Shown: positions 1 to 11,889, counted from the first letter of the stretch. The stretch: DNA of 64,000 nt from Wyeomyia smithii (GCF_029784165.1 NC_073696.1:100866065-100930064), one strand, 5' to 3'. Notes: generated by a model from the sequence alone, not told the origin. Numbers and translations are program-made.

Positions 1-1091
1 CACAGAAACGAAACTCTGCCACTTTGGGCAGCAAAGTTAATCCTTTCATTTGACATATAGATGGCACCAGAGAGATGCAACGTGTAGGCTACAGGCGACC
101 CCAAAAAAGTGTGACCGGACTTTTTTTGTCACCGTGTAAATGTACCTTCGCCGCATCATTCAGCTGGCCTGCATCGTTCTTGAAGAGGTCCTGGTAGCGG
201 TTAAAGAACAACGTCCGAACGCCATCTTGTGAATCATATCTTGAATACCCGGTTGCGACTGCTGATCAACTCTAGCTGCTGCCATGTTCGTGGATTCTTG
301 AGATCCTCGTCGCCAAAATAATATGTCCAGAGGTTTAAATGAACTTAGGAGTTTTTACTAAAGGACATCTATTTATATTCGAGGTTGGACAAAGAATAAT
401 CAAACTTTCCACTCTGATGTCAAGGACAACTTTTCACTGGTTGCCTTGATGTAACAATCACTAAAGACTAGTATTTATTTCTATTTTTCAAAACACACTA
501 AAGTCGCTTTTTACGCTGGGGATACGTGCCGCGTAATTAAAAATAGCGTCTGAAGATGATTTCTGGCCTCAGGGTATCATACCGCTTCCCCAAATCGTAT
601 TGGATGATATTTGTCACTTTAGGCTGTTGATCGGAAACTGTCGCCATCTTCGCCATAGAAATACCCAGATTACACAGTTCGGCAATTTTATGATGGATTT
701 TATGATTTTATGATTATCAGGCAACCAGAAGTGGTCATCTGGATTGAAAATTGGGTTTTAGGTCGGATTCTGGTCAACTGGGTATAATCCAGGTTTCAAA
801 AACCCATATTGATTGGTATTTGGCCATTCATTGGATGCCTCTCAGAAACGATCAATGATATCAACTGCGTTAAAGAATTTCAATTTCACTGATAAGATCA
901 TTCAAATTAATGTATAAGGAACAACATTTAATTATACATTATTTGAAATCTACTGACTAACGTTGACTTAAAGAATCTGAATATTTATAGGCAGTATATG
1001 AGTAGAAATCGATTATACCATAATCAAAAACAAAATCGTATCATATAGTTGAAAGAATTTAATGTTATTTATGTGTTAATTTATATTCATA
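1..1091. other. no recognisable gene
   Basis: No long open frame, TIR pair or RNA gene was seen. On the minus strand at about 60-285 a short stretch reads protein-like if one frameshift is allowed, but no family was recognised. Confidence 0.4.
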
Positions 1092-1474
1092 TCGTCGATT
1101 TCGTGCAACACTGGCACAACTCAAAAGACATAGTTTCGAGAAAAACGCGTTTGAAAATTTGCGTCGAAAATTTTTTTTTCGATTTTCAAGAAAACTTTGA
1201 AGTTTAAGATTACCAATCCTTATTTAACACCTTTGGGTCTATCATGCACATATTACGTGCTCACGTTGTCCAAGATAAAACCTTATTTTGACTAACTTTA
1301 TGGAGAAATTTCGATTTGTGCAGCAAAGGCACTTCTACTCATAACTCTGGAATTTTTGTGATTTTCGAAATGGGATTTCGTGTGATGAAACTTAACAGTA
1401 TTTGGCATCGTTTGCCATCAAAAACTCAAAAATGCAAAATTTTGAGTTGTGCCAGTGTTACACGAAGCCGATGA
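1092..1474. mobile_element. TA-flanked MITE, 383 bp
   Basis: Terminal inverted repeats of about 35 bp face each other. Both ends share the core AACACTGGCACAACTCAAAA; the outer parts (TCGTCGATTTCGTG on the left, TCATCGGCTTCGTG read inward from the right) differ at three positions. Each end is bordered by TA (1090-1091 and 1475-1476), as expected for IS630-Tc1-mariner-mobilised elements. The interior has no coding capacity. Family name not recognised. Confidence 0.75.
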
Positions 1475-1599
1475 TATGTTAAATTTTAAATGTTCGGTAC
1501 AGTTGTGCTGTTGGCTACTAAAAATTTGTTGTTTAGAATGAATAACAAATCCGGCAGAAATAATCAAGGTGTATTTTTTAAGTGTTGGAGTAAATCTAT

Positions 1600-1662
1600 T
1601 TTAACAAATTATAAGTTCGAAGGAGAAAGGCTGGGTCTCACCGCTAGGTGGATTAATTTAGG
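1600..1662 (-). mobile_element. element A, 5'-end fragment
   Basis: Read on the minus strand, this begins CCTAAATTAATCCACCTAGC and continues through a GCCTTTCTC motif and an AT-rich stretch. It matches the 5' ends of the element A copies at 25075, 28384, 31320 and 59737. Only the first ~60 bp are clearly preserved; there is no 3' hairpin end nearby, so it is a truncated relic. Confidence 0.75.
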
Positions 1663-2689
1663 TTTTTTGCAAGTTTTAGCTCTACGGCCAAACCGGTGCT
1701 TACTAGTGTAGTCTATCGTAACATTAGAGTCTACAATTTTAGAAGCTATTGATAAGGAGATGTTTATTTCGAAATTATCACTTGCGATCTCTAGAATGCA
1801 ACAACGTATTTATTATAACTAACATCTTTATATAGTTCTTCGGTAATCTTGGGGATGTAGTTTTGCACAACAACTATTTGGTACAGAGAATTTCTCAATA
1901 CAATTGGAAAAGTACCAGTTAAAATTTGCGTTCCCACAATATTTTTGCCGCTGTTAATCAACGAAAAGCAAACTCATTACGTATGTGTTTCCGAATACCG
2001 TCCAGAATCCAGTGTAGTGTCCAGAGTTGAGTGCACGAGCAACTTTGGCGGCGAAAAATAAGCAACCAACAATCCAACGACTTATGCTTAGAGAGCTCAA
2101 CCAACTAAAATTATGTAATGGGAAAAGATTGGCCGTAAAGCATTTGAAAACAAATATGATAATGATACATCAAGGCAAATTTAAGGCGAGGATGACCTCA
2201 TTTTGATAAAACCATTCATTTAAAATTATTTGTTTGTTTATTATTAAGTTTAAACGTCAAGTTCAATCTTTGGAAGTATGTGGACTTGATTTGGAATTCT
2301 AATTGCCGTTACCAATTTCATTTCATTTTATGTCACAACCCCTCAATTTCTCTCTTTAAAAATCTTGGATATTGGGAGAGGAATAAAACATAGCTCAAGC
2401 CGTTTTGTTAAAATTACTGGTTTTTCGACAGCGTATACGCTTAATTCAGCATTAACAAGTCCAGTGACAGCGAGAGTGACGTAGTGAATGAATAATAATA
2501 ATAATAAAATTTTATTTGTCAACATTTTTTGAGTGCAAGTTACACATTTTGTAACTTTTTTCAAAGATATTTCTTTTTTTCCTAATCGTTATCTTTTATT
2601 CCACATACTCTCTGCGAACCAATTGAATTCTCCAGCTATAGTAACTGCAATGATACTCATTATCTTCGCAACTTTCTGTCCCGTTGCAG
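1663..2689. other. no gene seen; possible intron
   Basis: No coding sequence was recognised. If the exon at 2690 is real, this is the downstream part of its preceding intron, ending in a pyrimidine-rich tract and CAG at 2687-2689. A short ATA/AAT repeat lies near 2490-2510. Confidence 0.35.
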
Positions 2690-2809
2690 GACGTGCTCGA
2701 GGAGTACGAGGAACGGGTAAAACGGCGAGGTAATATGCCAAAGATCGATCCCAGCTGTCTCAAATGGACCCCATTCGTGGCACCGACGCCGTCGTCACCG
2801 GCTTCCTAG
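2690..2809 (+). CDS. putative terminal exon of a host gene (unidentified)
   Basis: After a good splice acceptor (TTTCTGTCCCGTTGCAG ending at 2689) one frame is open for 39 codons. It opens with a charged, helix-like segment (DVLEEYEERVKRRGNMPK) followed by a PTPSSPAS-type proline/serine tail, and stops at TAG 2807-2809. The other two frames hit stops within 15 codons of the acceptor or slightly later. Codon use and composition look more like real protein than the AT-rich surroundings, and no transposon motif is present. I do not recognise the protein. Upstream exons would lie left of the window or far upstream; none was found here. It could instead be a pseudogene exon or a chance open frame. 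Confidence 0.4.
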   Translation, partial: DVLEEYEERVKRRGNMPKIDPSCLKWTPFVAPTPSSPAS

Positions 2810-3052
2810 CGCCAGTCGTACCCCTATCAGTATCATTACCACCAGCACCATTACCAACAGCATTCGCAGCAGCACCTCCACTATTATTACAACAATAATA
2901 ACAACAACAACAGTTACTACAACAACCACAACAGCTACTACAACAACGTCGGTCATAATCACATCAATAATAATAACGGCAGCATGACACATCATCAACC
3001 GGTTACGACGCATTTTCTCGGCAATCATTCCTTCAGAGGGATGCAGCTGTAG
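2810..3052 (+). other. in-frame low-complexity extension after the TAG
   Basis: Directly after the TAG at 2807-2809 the same frame stays open for a further 80 codons to TAG 3050-3052. The predicted peptide is rich in His, Tyr, Asn and Gln (YPYQYHYHQHHYQQHSQQ, then Asn runs), and ends in a more ordinary segment (TTHFLGNHSFRGMQL). The first stop is followed by C, a context known to be leaky in insects. This may be a readthrough C-terminal extension. It may equally be a 3' UTR whose CAN-type repeats simply lack stops, or an exon used by another splice form. Confidence 0.35.
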
Positions 3053-5177
3053 GCTAGAAGTAATCCTTACTCAACTTCAAAGGTATGACGGTTTGCTGCA
3101 GGATCTTACCGGCAAACAAACGACGGCTTACAGAAGGATAGAAGTAAGCAACTATTTTAATGGTGATTTTCTGAACAAACACTCGGGAAGCCTAAAAACT
3201 GTGTGCAACACTGTTTGTGGTTCTTGATTTGCCCGACACGAAAAATCGTGTAGGCACTAGTAGTTTTAACACGAACGTACAAAAAAAAATCTCGTTGAGA
3301 GTTTCCCTCTAACTGCTGCTCGCACGGAAGCTCAAGCGAGCAACTTAAATACTCGTTTAACTGATGCAAAAATTGCTCAGTAAAATTCACTTGACATTGT
3401 GTCTAGGAAAATTGCAATTATTTTTTTTATTATTATTTTATTATTTTAACTATTGATGTGAAAGTTTGCTTCCATTCTGTTGTAAAATTTTCTGTTACTC
3501 CAAATGAACTTTATGGATGGTTGAATTGACTATTAACCATTACAAAATCATTTAATTTTTTTTCACATCCCTTCAAGCAATTTAGTATTGTTCCTCTCCA
3601 GCTGAGAAGCGAGCTTGTAAAATAATTCATGTGTACTGTAAGTTTAATGATCTTAGTTAATGTGATAGAGAAAGTATTTATTCAGTTTATAATCTCCACA
3701 CCGTGCAGTAGTTGTAGTATCTACATTTACTGTGTAATTGTAATGTAATAATTGTAAGAATTGAAGATCAAAAGTTTCAATCACAGAAAATCAATTATGT
3801 CGTTCATTGTTTAGTACTGTTTGCAAAAACAAGAAATCCAAAAGAAGTAAATTCAGCATTTTAAGCAACTTTTTTTCCAACTACCGACTTTTGACAGTAA
3901 ATTTAATCAGTGAATCAGTGATAGAAAATGTTTTTTTTTGCGTGTTGAAAGAACGACCCAAACGTCATTGAAAATGTAAGTGCTTTTAAAAGGCGACACA
4001 GTACCACCTCAGAAACGTTTCTAAATTTTAAATCAAGTCAAGCTTCTCCAACTCGACTGGAAATTTATTCCTATTTAAAAAATTCGCATAAAATGCATTT
4101 TGTAAATAATTTGTCTAATCCGAAAAGGTAAACTGAATATGATGACGTCCATCAATTATTCAAGGACCACCTTCCTTTTTTCTCCTGAAAGATTGATTTT
4201 GCGACAACCGATGAGAAACTGGTAACCGCTCAGAATGTTTCCGCTTCTTTGCACCGGTACTCAAATGTGGAACTGGCCGGATGATCGAGATCTTCTCGGG
4301 ATAGATCATATTATTAGTAGACCATGCCAAGCCACAGCCAACCCCATTTTCTCATAAAACGATCCGGTTCTCGGGTTGGCGCTTCACCATTTACAACTGC
4401 AACTGCACTCTGACTTGACTGATTGTGAATTTCTTACTCACTACGGGGAGCTAGGCTAGAGCACAATTACGATGCCGTTTCACCGCCTGCGGTCACTTGC
4501 TGTCGAGGGTTTCAGCTTACAGCGTGTCATTCCGTCAATTCTTCCCACAGTTATTACCTTTGGAAAAATTGCAGTCGGATAACAGCTCTCCCAGTAGTTG
4601 TGGTTCGTTACTGCCTGCCTACCACTTATTCAACGAACGTCGAGATAAAGTGAAGGAAGAAAGATTCTGCCAGCGAATTGACGAAATCATTACTGGTTCG
4701 GTCTATCTTGAGTGAAAGTGTTGCTGGGATTCCCATTCTACCGTTGACAGCAACCCCAGTAAAGCTGAGAATCGTGTGAACTGGCGATTTAGTGCTGCAA
4801 TTAAAAAAAAATGTCATTTTAATTTGGCTGATTGTGGAGCGCTTTACGAGTTTTACGGCCTTAATTTAGAGTACAGTCACACATTTCAGAGTTCATTGTT
4901 TGTACCTTTTGTTATTTCGATTGAGAGGACAATTTGCAAAAATTTGCATTATTCTGGCTGTTTTTCTGATACAACAACTATTACGGGGTGAATAGAAATA
5001 CCTTCTAACAAATATGTAAGTCAACTAAAACATGGGTCTTATCTCGCTGTATATTCACTGCATACAATTATTTTGAATCAATTCTCTATCATTTCTATAT
5101 TCACCTCACTACAGACCAAATAAAAACAGTATCTTATAATCTAAGTTTTCCTATTACTATTACAAAAAAATACACTT
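3053..5177. other. no gene seen; possible 3' UTR then intergenic
   Basis: AT-rich sequence with no transposon TIRs or convincing frames. If the exon upstream is real its 3' UTR would lie here. The nearest AATAAA noticed is at about 5120, so no polyadenylation site can be assigned. Confidence 0.35.
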
Positions 5178-7033
5178 TCGTGACAATGCAAAGCGGTTTA
5201 AAACGGGAGAAACGTGATCGTCAGCGTTTTGAGTATAAAAATACCATTTCAATGCTACAGTGTATTCGACAAAGTTTTTGTAGATCTTAAGGGGCATCTT
5301 TTGATGTAAACAAATTTTTGATTATTTCACCTAAAAGTTAGATAAAAATTTTATTTTTTTATTTACTTATCAAATCAAAACAAAGTCTTCAGCAAAGTTG
5401 TAGACAATCTTATGTAGAAAAACTTTACTGAAGACACTTTGGTTTTATCTCTTGAAAATCGACCACATACAGGTAGTTTTATACACAGACATCCTTAAAG
5501 TTTCTAAAAATCAAAAAATACCAAATAACTTTCTCTGAAGTGATTTTAGAGGCCTAATATGTTCTAGACATTTTTTCATATTTAAAAAATACATCATTCT
5601 GCCGAACATACCTTGGGAAAATTTTCAACTTTTTCATAGGATTTAGGACATTTTAGATGAAAAAAATGCACTTTTTCAAGATAAAATTTCTCGAAAAGCT
5701 GCAAAAACAACAGTCTTCACTCGGAAGACGGGGATTAGTACTAGCTTACTCAGGTGGTTGCATTAGTTTCTTGCAGTCTCTTTAAGACTTGGGCGTGGGT
5801 GAAAAAAAAAGTTTTTTTTTGTTTTTCGGCGTTTTTCATGTTTTTCCTAAAAGATGTACAAAATCGAAACGATTTTTGATATTTCATTAAAAAGTACGAA
5901 TAGCATTTATGTTTATGGCACCGTGCATTATTTGGAAAACATACAATATAGAAAAAAATGATTTTTTCCGAAAATAATTGTTATGTCACTAGTGTATGCA
6001 AATGCCAAGGTTTTTTTAAACAAAATTAGCAACATTCTTTGACGTTTTTCCGATGCTTGAATCCTGAAAAGAAAATGTCAGCTCAGAAACAGATATCCTT
6101 ATTTATTTTTTTAAATTTGGACATACGGAGGTATTTTGGTATGGATTAGGTACTTCCGTATGGACAAAATTTAAAAAAATAAGGGTATCTATCTCTGAGC
6201 TGACATTTTCTTTTCAGAATTCAAGCATTGGAAAAACGTCAAAAAATGTTGCTAATTTTGTTAAAATACTTGGCATTTGCATACACTAGTGACATAACAA
6301 TTATTTTCGGAAGAAATATTTTTTTTTATTTGCAGGAAAAAACATGAAAAAACGCCGAAAAACGAAAAAAAAAACAATTTTTTCACCCACGCCAAGTCTT
6401 TGAGAGAGTCCCAAAGAGTCCTAAGTCTTTAAGAGACTGCAAGAAACTAGTGAAACCACATGGGGAAGCTAGTACTAATCCCCATCTTCCGAGTGAAGAC
6501 TGTTGTTTTTGCAGTTTTTTGCAGCTTTTCGAGAAATTTTATTCTGAAAAAGTGCATTTTTTTATCTAAAATGTCTTAAATCCTATGAAAAAGTTGAAAA
6601 TTTTCCCAAGGTATGTTCGGCAGAATGATGTATTTTTCAAATATAAAAAAATGTCTAGAACATAGTAGGCCTCTAAAATCACTCCAGAAAAGGTTATTTG
6701 GTATTTTTCGGTTTTTAGAAACTTGTGTGTATAAAACTACCTGTATGTGGTCGGTTTTCAAGAGATAAAACCAAAGTGTCTTCAGCAAAGTTTTTCTACA
6801 TAACATTGTCTACAACTTTGCTGAAGACTTCGTTTTGATTTGATAAGTAAATAAAAAAAAAAAATTTATCTAACTTTTAGGTAAATTAATCAAAAATTTA
6901 TTTACATCTTGAGGGGCATCAAGATCTACAAAAACTTTGTCGAATACATTGTACCATTTAAATGGCATTTTTATACTCAAAAGGCTGACGATTACGTTTT
7001 TCGCGGTTTAAACCACTGTGCAATGCAGCGTAA
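5178..7033. repeat. foldback element: ~1.85-kb near-perfect palindrome
   Basis: The left arm (about 5178-6130) and right arm (about 6150-7033) are reverse complements over roughly 0.9 kb with only scattered mismatches and small indels. Landmarks pair in order: GGTTTAAA near both outer ends; ATCGTCAGC against GCTGACGAT; CGACAAAGTTTTTGTAGATC against GATCTACAAAAACTTTGTCG; and, next to the centre, TGTCAGCTCAGAAACAGATA against TATCTCTGAGCTGACA. The loop is only about 20-30 nt. Neither arm codes for anything. The layout fits a foldback transposon or an inverted duplication. A transcript from either strand would fold into a very long hairpin. No target duplication could be fixed at the ends. Confidence 0.85.
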
Positions 7034-7379
7034 ACAAAGTTTTTTACAAAAATTACAAGCTGGTTTGAATTTAAATTTAGTTGTTAAAATTTAAAAATAT
7101 TTTACCAAAATTGATGACCAGGCAATTCTCCTGATTATTCGTCATTTGAGTTCTTCAATGTAGGGGATTTATATTTACGCCCCATTGTTTTGCATAAATT
7201 GCAATAAAAATATCAAAATGAAAATCCTGAGTGAAAACAAAAACTTCATAATGCGAACGTTATTGTTTCTATTGAACATGCTCATCGTTGAGCTTGTTTT
7301 TTTGTCACAAAAAAAATCATTGATGGGACAAACAGGCTTAGTATTGTATTTGCAGATTTTCGGAACGAACAACGCTAAT

Positions 7380-8170
7380 TTTAATATATTTTGAAAAACT
7401 CCTCCCTTAGTTAGCTTAACCAACTTCAAACGCTTTTCGAAGCTGTCACAGGCGGCACGGATTCCCAGATTTTCTGGATAACCGCTTTAACCGCTTTACA
7501 AGTTGGAGATTTTGTAAAAAAAAGTTTATTGAGTTAAGATCAGGTGAACTTAACGGCAATTTATTTCTATTCAAAAAGTCCCTCGAATTGTCCCTATACC
7601 AACCTTGAGTCAAGTTCGCAGTATGCGCTGATGCACCGTTTTGCTAGAACATATAGTAATTAGCTCTGAAGAGTTTTCGAAGACACGGGGCAACGTTTTT
7701 TTTCCAAAACTTTTTAAATGAAAATCAGAAGAAGTTTACTCGCTTGCAAATTGCTCCCGAGACCATCACTAAAGCTGTACTCTGCAATCGAGGAACACTC
7801 CTTTAGAACTCTGAAATGTTGTCTCTTGCTGCTGCCCACATTCGATTGTTTTGTGTAACCAGTCACACTCCAGGCCAAATAGCTTTCATCAGAAACAGTG
7901 AGCTCGCGAACAGCGAGTTGTGAAAGTATCATTTTCACTCTATCGAGCCTCTTTTTCTAAAAGAATCGGCCAAAATATTGTGGACCGATTCAATAGATAT
8001 ACTCAGATGGGTGGGAATTACAAACTGAACGTTATCATTTCGCCGGACACGCTTTTTCATAACAGTCACAATTTTACGGCTTGCGGTATCCTTGCAGATC
8101 GTGGCCGACAGAATTTTCAACGATCCCCCAAAAAGAATGTTTCCTTGTATTTTTCGATGGTTTAATAAAC
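7380..8170 (-). pseudogene. dead mariner-superfamily transposase (DD37D, maT-like)
   Basis: Read on the minus strand with several stops and frameshifts, the pieces align in order with a transposase of the IS630-Tc1-mariner superfamily: a segment like SVPRLQSTALVMV, then QNGASAHTANLTQGW where active copies have QDGAPAHTAK, then LPLSSPDLNSINFF where active copies have SPDLNPxDY, then a C-terminal IQKIWESVPPVT. Both catalytic aspartates visible here have become asparagine. Exactly 37 residues separate these two positions, giving DD37D spacing as in the maT group. It is clearly non-functional. The same type of transposase is found at 38241-39461. No TIRs were identified. Confidence 0.7.
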
Positions 8171-8648
8171 GAAATCTTGTCTAGCTTCACATGATTTGAG
8201 ATGTTTGAATATTGTGCAAGGGCAGTCACTGACCAAAAATCGTTTCACTACGTTTTTCCGGACATCGCACATCAAGAACTAAATACAACTGACAGACCAC
8301 CAACACACCAATGCGTATTCGAGAGTACATACATTCGTTCACGTACTTTCATTAACACTTATAACTCGAAAACTTGTATTCGAATATATTGAACAAGGTG
8401 TTATTGAAACCATTTCAATGTGAAATTATGATACAGATTTTAGTTAGACTTTTTTTCTATGAGAACAAATCATTGCACATCCTATGTTCTGAAGACATAA
8501 ATTTCAGATAAAATTTAATTCATTCATGGTTTAACAATAAATTTCAAAATCCTCTTTTGTATATTTTTTGTCACTATTTGGTCACTATTTTAATGAAAAA
8601 AGGCACTAAAGTCACTATTATTTTGCTCCAAGTTCGCTACTAGCCCTG
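8171..8648. other. no gene; possible hAT-type end at right edge
   Basis: AT-rich. The last ~50 bp on the minus strand read CAGGGCTAGTAGCGAACTTG, which looks like an hAT-type terminus abutting the RTE sequence that begins at 8649. The partner end was not found. Short GTCACTATT repeats lie at 8570-8620. Confidence 0.35.
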
Positions 8649-9219
8649 CCACCTCGATTTCATCACCATCAACTTCAACTCGAGGTGGAAGGGTTAGCAC
8701 TGTCTTCTCGTGAACTCCTTCCTTTCATGTAGTTCGTCTCCGATGCACTGTTGCAGGGATACCAGATGTGCAGATTTGTCTGCAAAACGCAGATTTTTAA
8801 AGCCCGTGTGCAGATTTTTGTTGATTTGCAGATATTTGCAGATTTTCTATATTTTATATATTTTGTGCAGATTTTTGTCAGAGTCTCCTTATATTTGCAC
8901 AGATTATCTCAAAATGTGTGCAGATTTTTGCCTTCGCGAACGAATTTTTTTCGAATTACGAATAGATTTTTTTCAGATTTCGAGTAGATTTTTCCGGTTT
9001 TTCGAGCAGTCGCATACATTTTTCAAAAACATCTGACATCTCTGCTGTTGACCAGTCCAATCCGTTTGGCTTCGCCCTTCAGTCCGATGTACGTATCCGC
9101 CATCTTCACAAAAGTCCCGGCCACAATCCCCACATTGGCCACAAAGTCGATGTCTTTGGCGAAGCCAAACCGTTGAACCAACTTTTGGAATATCGTGCCA
9201 GTCGTGTAAATCCACGCTG
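8649..9219 (-). pseudogene. RTE retrotransposon, C-terminal part of the RT domain
   Basis: On the minus strand the sequence reads GTIFQK, then FGFAKDIDFV, then a K.ADTYIGLKGEAKRIGL segment, SASETNYMKGRSS and VEVDGDEIEV. This is the reverse-transcriptase catalytic region and the following segment of RTE-type elements. The active-site box that should read FADD is FAKD, so the catalytic aspartate pair is lost. A small hAT-type MITE (8754-9044) interrupts it. It continues the RTE fragment at 12735-14350, from which it is separated by the inserted Jockey/CR1-like element: that fragment ends at GFEM, the point where this one resumes. The element is truncated at 8649. Confidence 0.7.
8754..9044. mobile_element. 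hAT-type MITE with TGCAGATTTTT repeats, 291 bp
   Basis: The ends CAGGGATACCAGATGT and (inward from the right) CAGAGATGTCAGATGT form a 16-bp TIR with three mismatches. Both flanks carry CTGTTG (8748-8753 and 9045-9050), a 6-bp target duplication. The interior is built from degenerate repeats of GCAGATTTTT on one strand. CAG termini fit the hAT superfamily, though 8 bp is its usual duplication. It sits inside RTE coding sequence, which reads through once it is removed. Confidence 0.75.
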
Positions 9220-9241
9220 TTTATTTATTTATTTATTTATT
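9220..9241 (-). repeat. (TAAA)n tail of the non-LTR element
   Basis: Five TTTA units on the plus strand form the 3' tail of the minus-strand retrotransposon. The same tail type follows the related fragments at 37.6-38.0 kb and 53.9 kb. Confidence 0.8.
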
Positions 9242-11034
9242 CAATAATTCATCCGGCAATAGTCTTAATGAATATATATAAAGTATGTGGCTGGGAAAAG
9301 CCGCCTCGAAAGGCCATGAAGGAAACTTTCGAGCCGGCATAAAAACCCAGCATCTTTTGGGAATACAAGTGCAGAATAACATATATCATGCAATAAAATA
9401 CATCAATGAACAATTCACAATACACAATAAGTTACTAAAAATTAAAATTTTCAAAGTATCGATTGAAGAGCAGAGCCATTTGGCGGATAGGCTCGTTCAG
9501 GCCGTAGTTTGTGCGATGCGCATTTGTATGCAATAAACGCTGGTCGCGTCTAGGTCGTAGAGGGCAATGCAACTGTAACATAGCCAAGATAGCTGGACAA
9601 TTATACCGGCCTGTCAAAATGTTGTGTGTCATTTTGGTAATTATTTCTTTGCGGCGCTGTTCGAGTGGTGTGATTCCAACTTATAAGCATAGGCTTTCAT
9701 AGGGTGGCAGGTGATCGGAATCTCTCCATGGTAATGTGCGACAGATTCTTTTAATAAAGGTTCTCTGAACGCGCTCAATTCGCTGAATCCAGAACTTATA
9801 ATGCGGGTTCCATACAGCGCACGCAGTTTACAAAATTGAGCGAACCAAAGAGCAGTAAAGAGTCCGCAAGGTGCCATAATCAACGAACTCATTTCCGATT
9901 CTGAATATTAACCCAAGTTGACGATTAGCCTTAGAGATGATCATCGAAAAATGCTGCCTGAAAGTTAATTGCGTGTCCAACAGAACACCCAAATCAGTGA
10001 CAATATCGGTACGTCGCAAACAAGTACCAGCAATGTTATAGTTGAACAATAGCGGCTGCTTTGTGCGTTGGAAACTAATCACAGAACACTTCGGAATGCT
10101 TAGCATCATATAGTTACGTTGGCACCAGTCATTAAATGAGTCAATCAACGATTGAAGTCTAAGGCAATCTTCAACAGTCTCGATGAGTTTGAAAATTTTT
10201 GTATCATCCGCATACAGTAAACGTGTGCCAGGTGGTAAAACTTTCGTAACGTCATTTATGAACAGCGAAAAGAGTAGCGGCCCAAGGATGCTACCCTGGG
10301 GAACACCAGAATTGTTACTAAACCAGGCGGATTGCGACTTGTCCAACTTAACAGCGATCTTACGATTACGTAGGTACGAGTGTACCCATTCCACCATTCC
10401 AATTGAAGTGCCAAGCTTGTTGCATTTGGCACAAAGTAGTCCATGATCAACGCGATCGAAAGCAGCTTTCAGGTCCGTGTAGACAGCATCGATCTGAAGG
10501 CTCCGGTCCATACCGCGAAGGCAAAATGAAGTGAACTCTTGTAAATTGGTAGATACAGATCTACCAGGGAAAAACCCATGCTGTGCAGTAGAGATGTAGT
10601 TCTTCACGCTGAACATCAGATGATGATGCATAATAGTTTCGAAAACCTTGGAGCAGGCACACAAACATGAGATACCACGATAATTTTCGACATTTCGTTT
10701 GTCACCTTTTTTATATACCGGAAACATTAACGACTCTTTCCATTTACGGGGAAATTGATGCTTTAGCAAGGAAAGATTGAAAATAGCAGCAAGCGGTGAC
10801 TCTAAACTTCCAGCACATTTTTTCAGGAGTACAGCAGGAATGCCATCTGGTCCAGGGGAGAAGGACTGTTTCAGATCGCAGATGGCTTTGGAAACCTCTC
10901 CGATTGTGATCTCGAAGACTTCGGCATTGAAAACGTCGCTCGGCACAGAAGCCATTGCCGCGGCAATGTCGTTAGGTGAAGCGTGCTCCTTGTTGAAAAC
11001 GCTAGCGAAGTGCTCGGCAAACAAATCGCATTTA

Positions 11035-11889
11035 GGGGAAAGTAGGTAAAGACGGACACTGCGGGTAAGATGGACACTTTTAATATTTCACAAACTAGAA
11101 TGTATTATGATAGTTGAGTGATGCGAATACCTTCTTTATAGTGTGCTTTTGAGTTGCACTATCGGTTTTCAGCAAGCAATCTGTCAAATTTGTGAGTAAA
11201 ACAAAGTATATTTTCTTGAACGCGCAATTTTATGTAATTTTTATTCCACGGAAAATAGTGAAAAACTCGTGAAACTTACGTGTTTTCATTTGTTCACAAT
11301 AGTAAAGTGATTAATTAGTCTTTCCTCGGTTTTCTAGTGAAAATCCAGCAGATTTTCGATGTTCCGATGAAGAGCTACGATCGTTTGAAAAATTTACAAC
11401 CAGGTCGGGCAAGACGGACACACTATGGTAGGGAAAGATGGACACACGGATTTTCCAAGAATTTTCACATGTAGCATCTGTTGTGTACTACAGATGTTCA
11501 CAAAGTACACCCGCGAGAGAAACCAGCAGATATTAATCACTTAGCAGTTAGAACAAGCCATTTAGGCGGCCATCACTTAACACATAAATCAAAAGAATAC
11601 TTAACGTACTACATCTTTTTTGTGAGTATCCACCTTTACCTTCGTAGTGTCCATCTTACCCACCCCAAGTGTCCGTCTTTCCCAACCATGTCAAAAAACA
11701 GCAATTTTTAGTCTTATTTTTGAAGACCCAAAACCCATAAAACTTGAAGGAAGTTCATTAATACCAAAAATGATTATGAAAACAAATGACCTTAAGTTTC
11801 AATTTGTATGACTACTGTGATCTAAATAGCAATACCTAAGTAATTATTAAGATTAAACCTTAGGGTGCCCGTCTTTACCTACTTTCCCC
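11035..11889. mobile_element. TA-flanked MITE, 855 bp
   Basis: TIRs of about 24 bp begin GGGGAAAGTAGGTAAAGACG at both ends, and TA lies directly outside each (11033-11034 and 11890-11891). Removing the element and one TA restores the reading frame of the host RT gene (...EASTNNS / KCDLFAEHF...), which proves the insertion. GGAAAGATGGACAC-like motifs recur inside in both orientations (about 11400-11460 and 11640-11690). No transposase is encoded. Confidence 0.88.

Noticed and set aside
1..310. Possible coding remnant on the minus strand
   Set aside because: Needs a frameshift to read as protein and I do not recognise it.
2795..3028. Val/Ile-rich 77-codon frame on the minus strand
   Set aside because: It is the complement of the CAN/AAC-rich stretch in the plus-strand exon extension; simple-sequence shadow.
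4497..4991. Two short plus-strand frames of 71-72 codons
   Set aside because: No motif, no conserved features, and length expected by chance.
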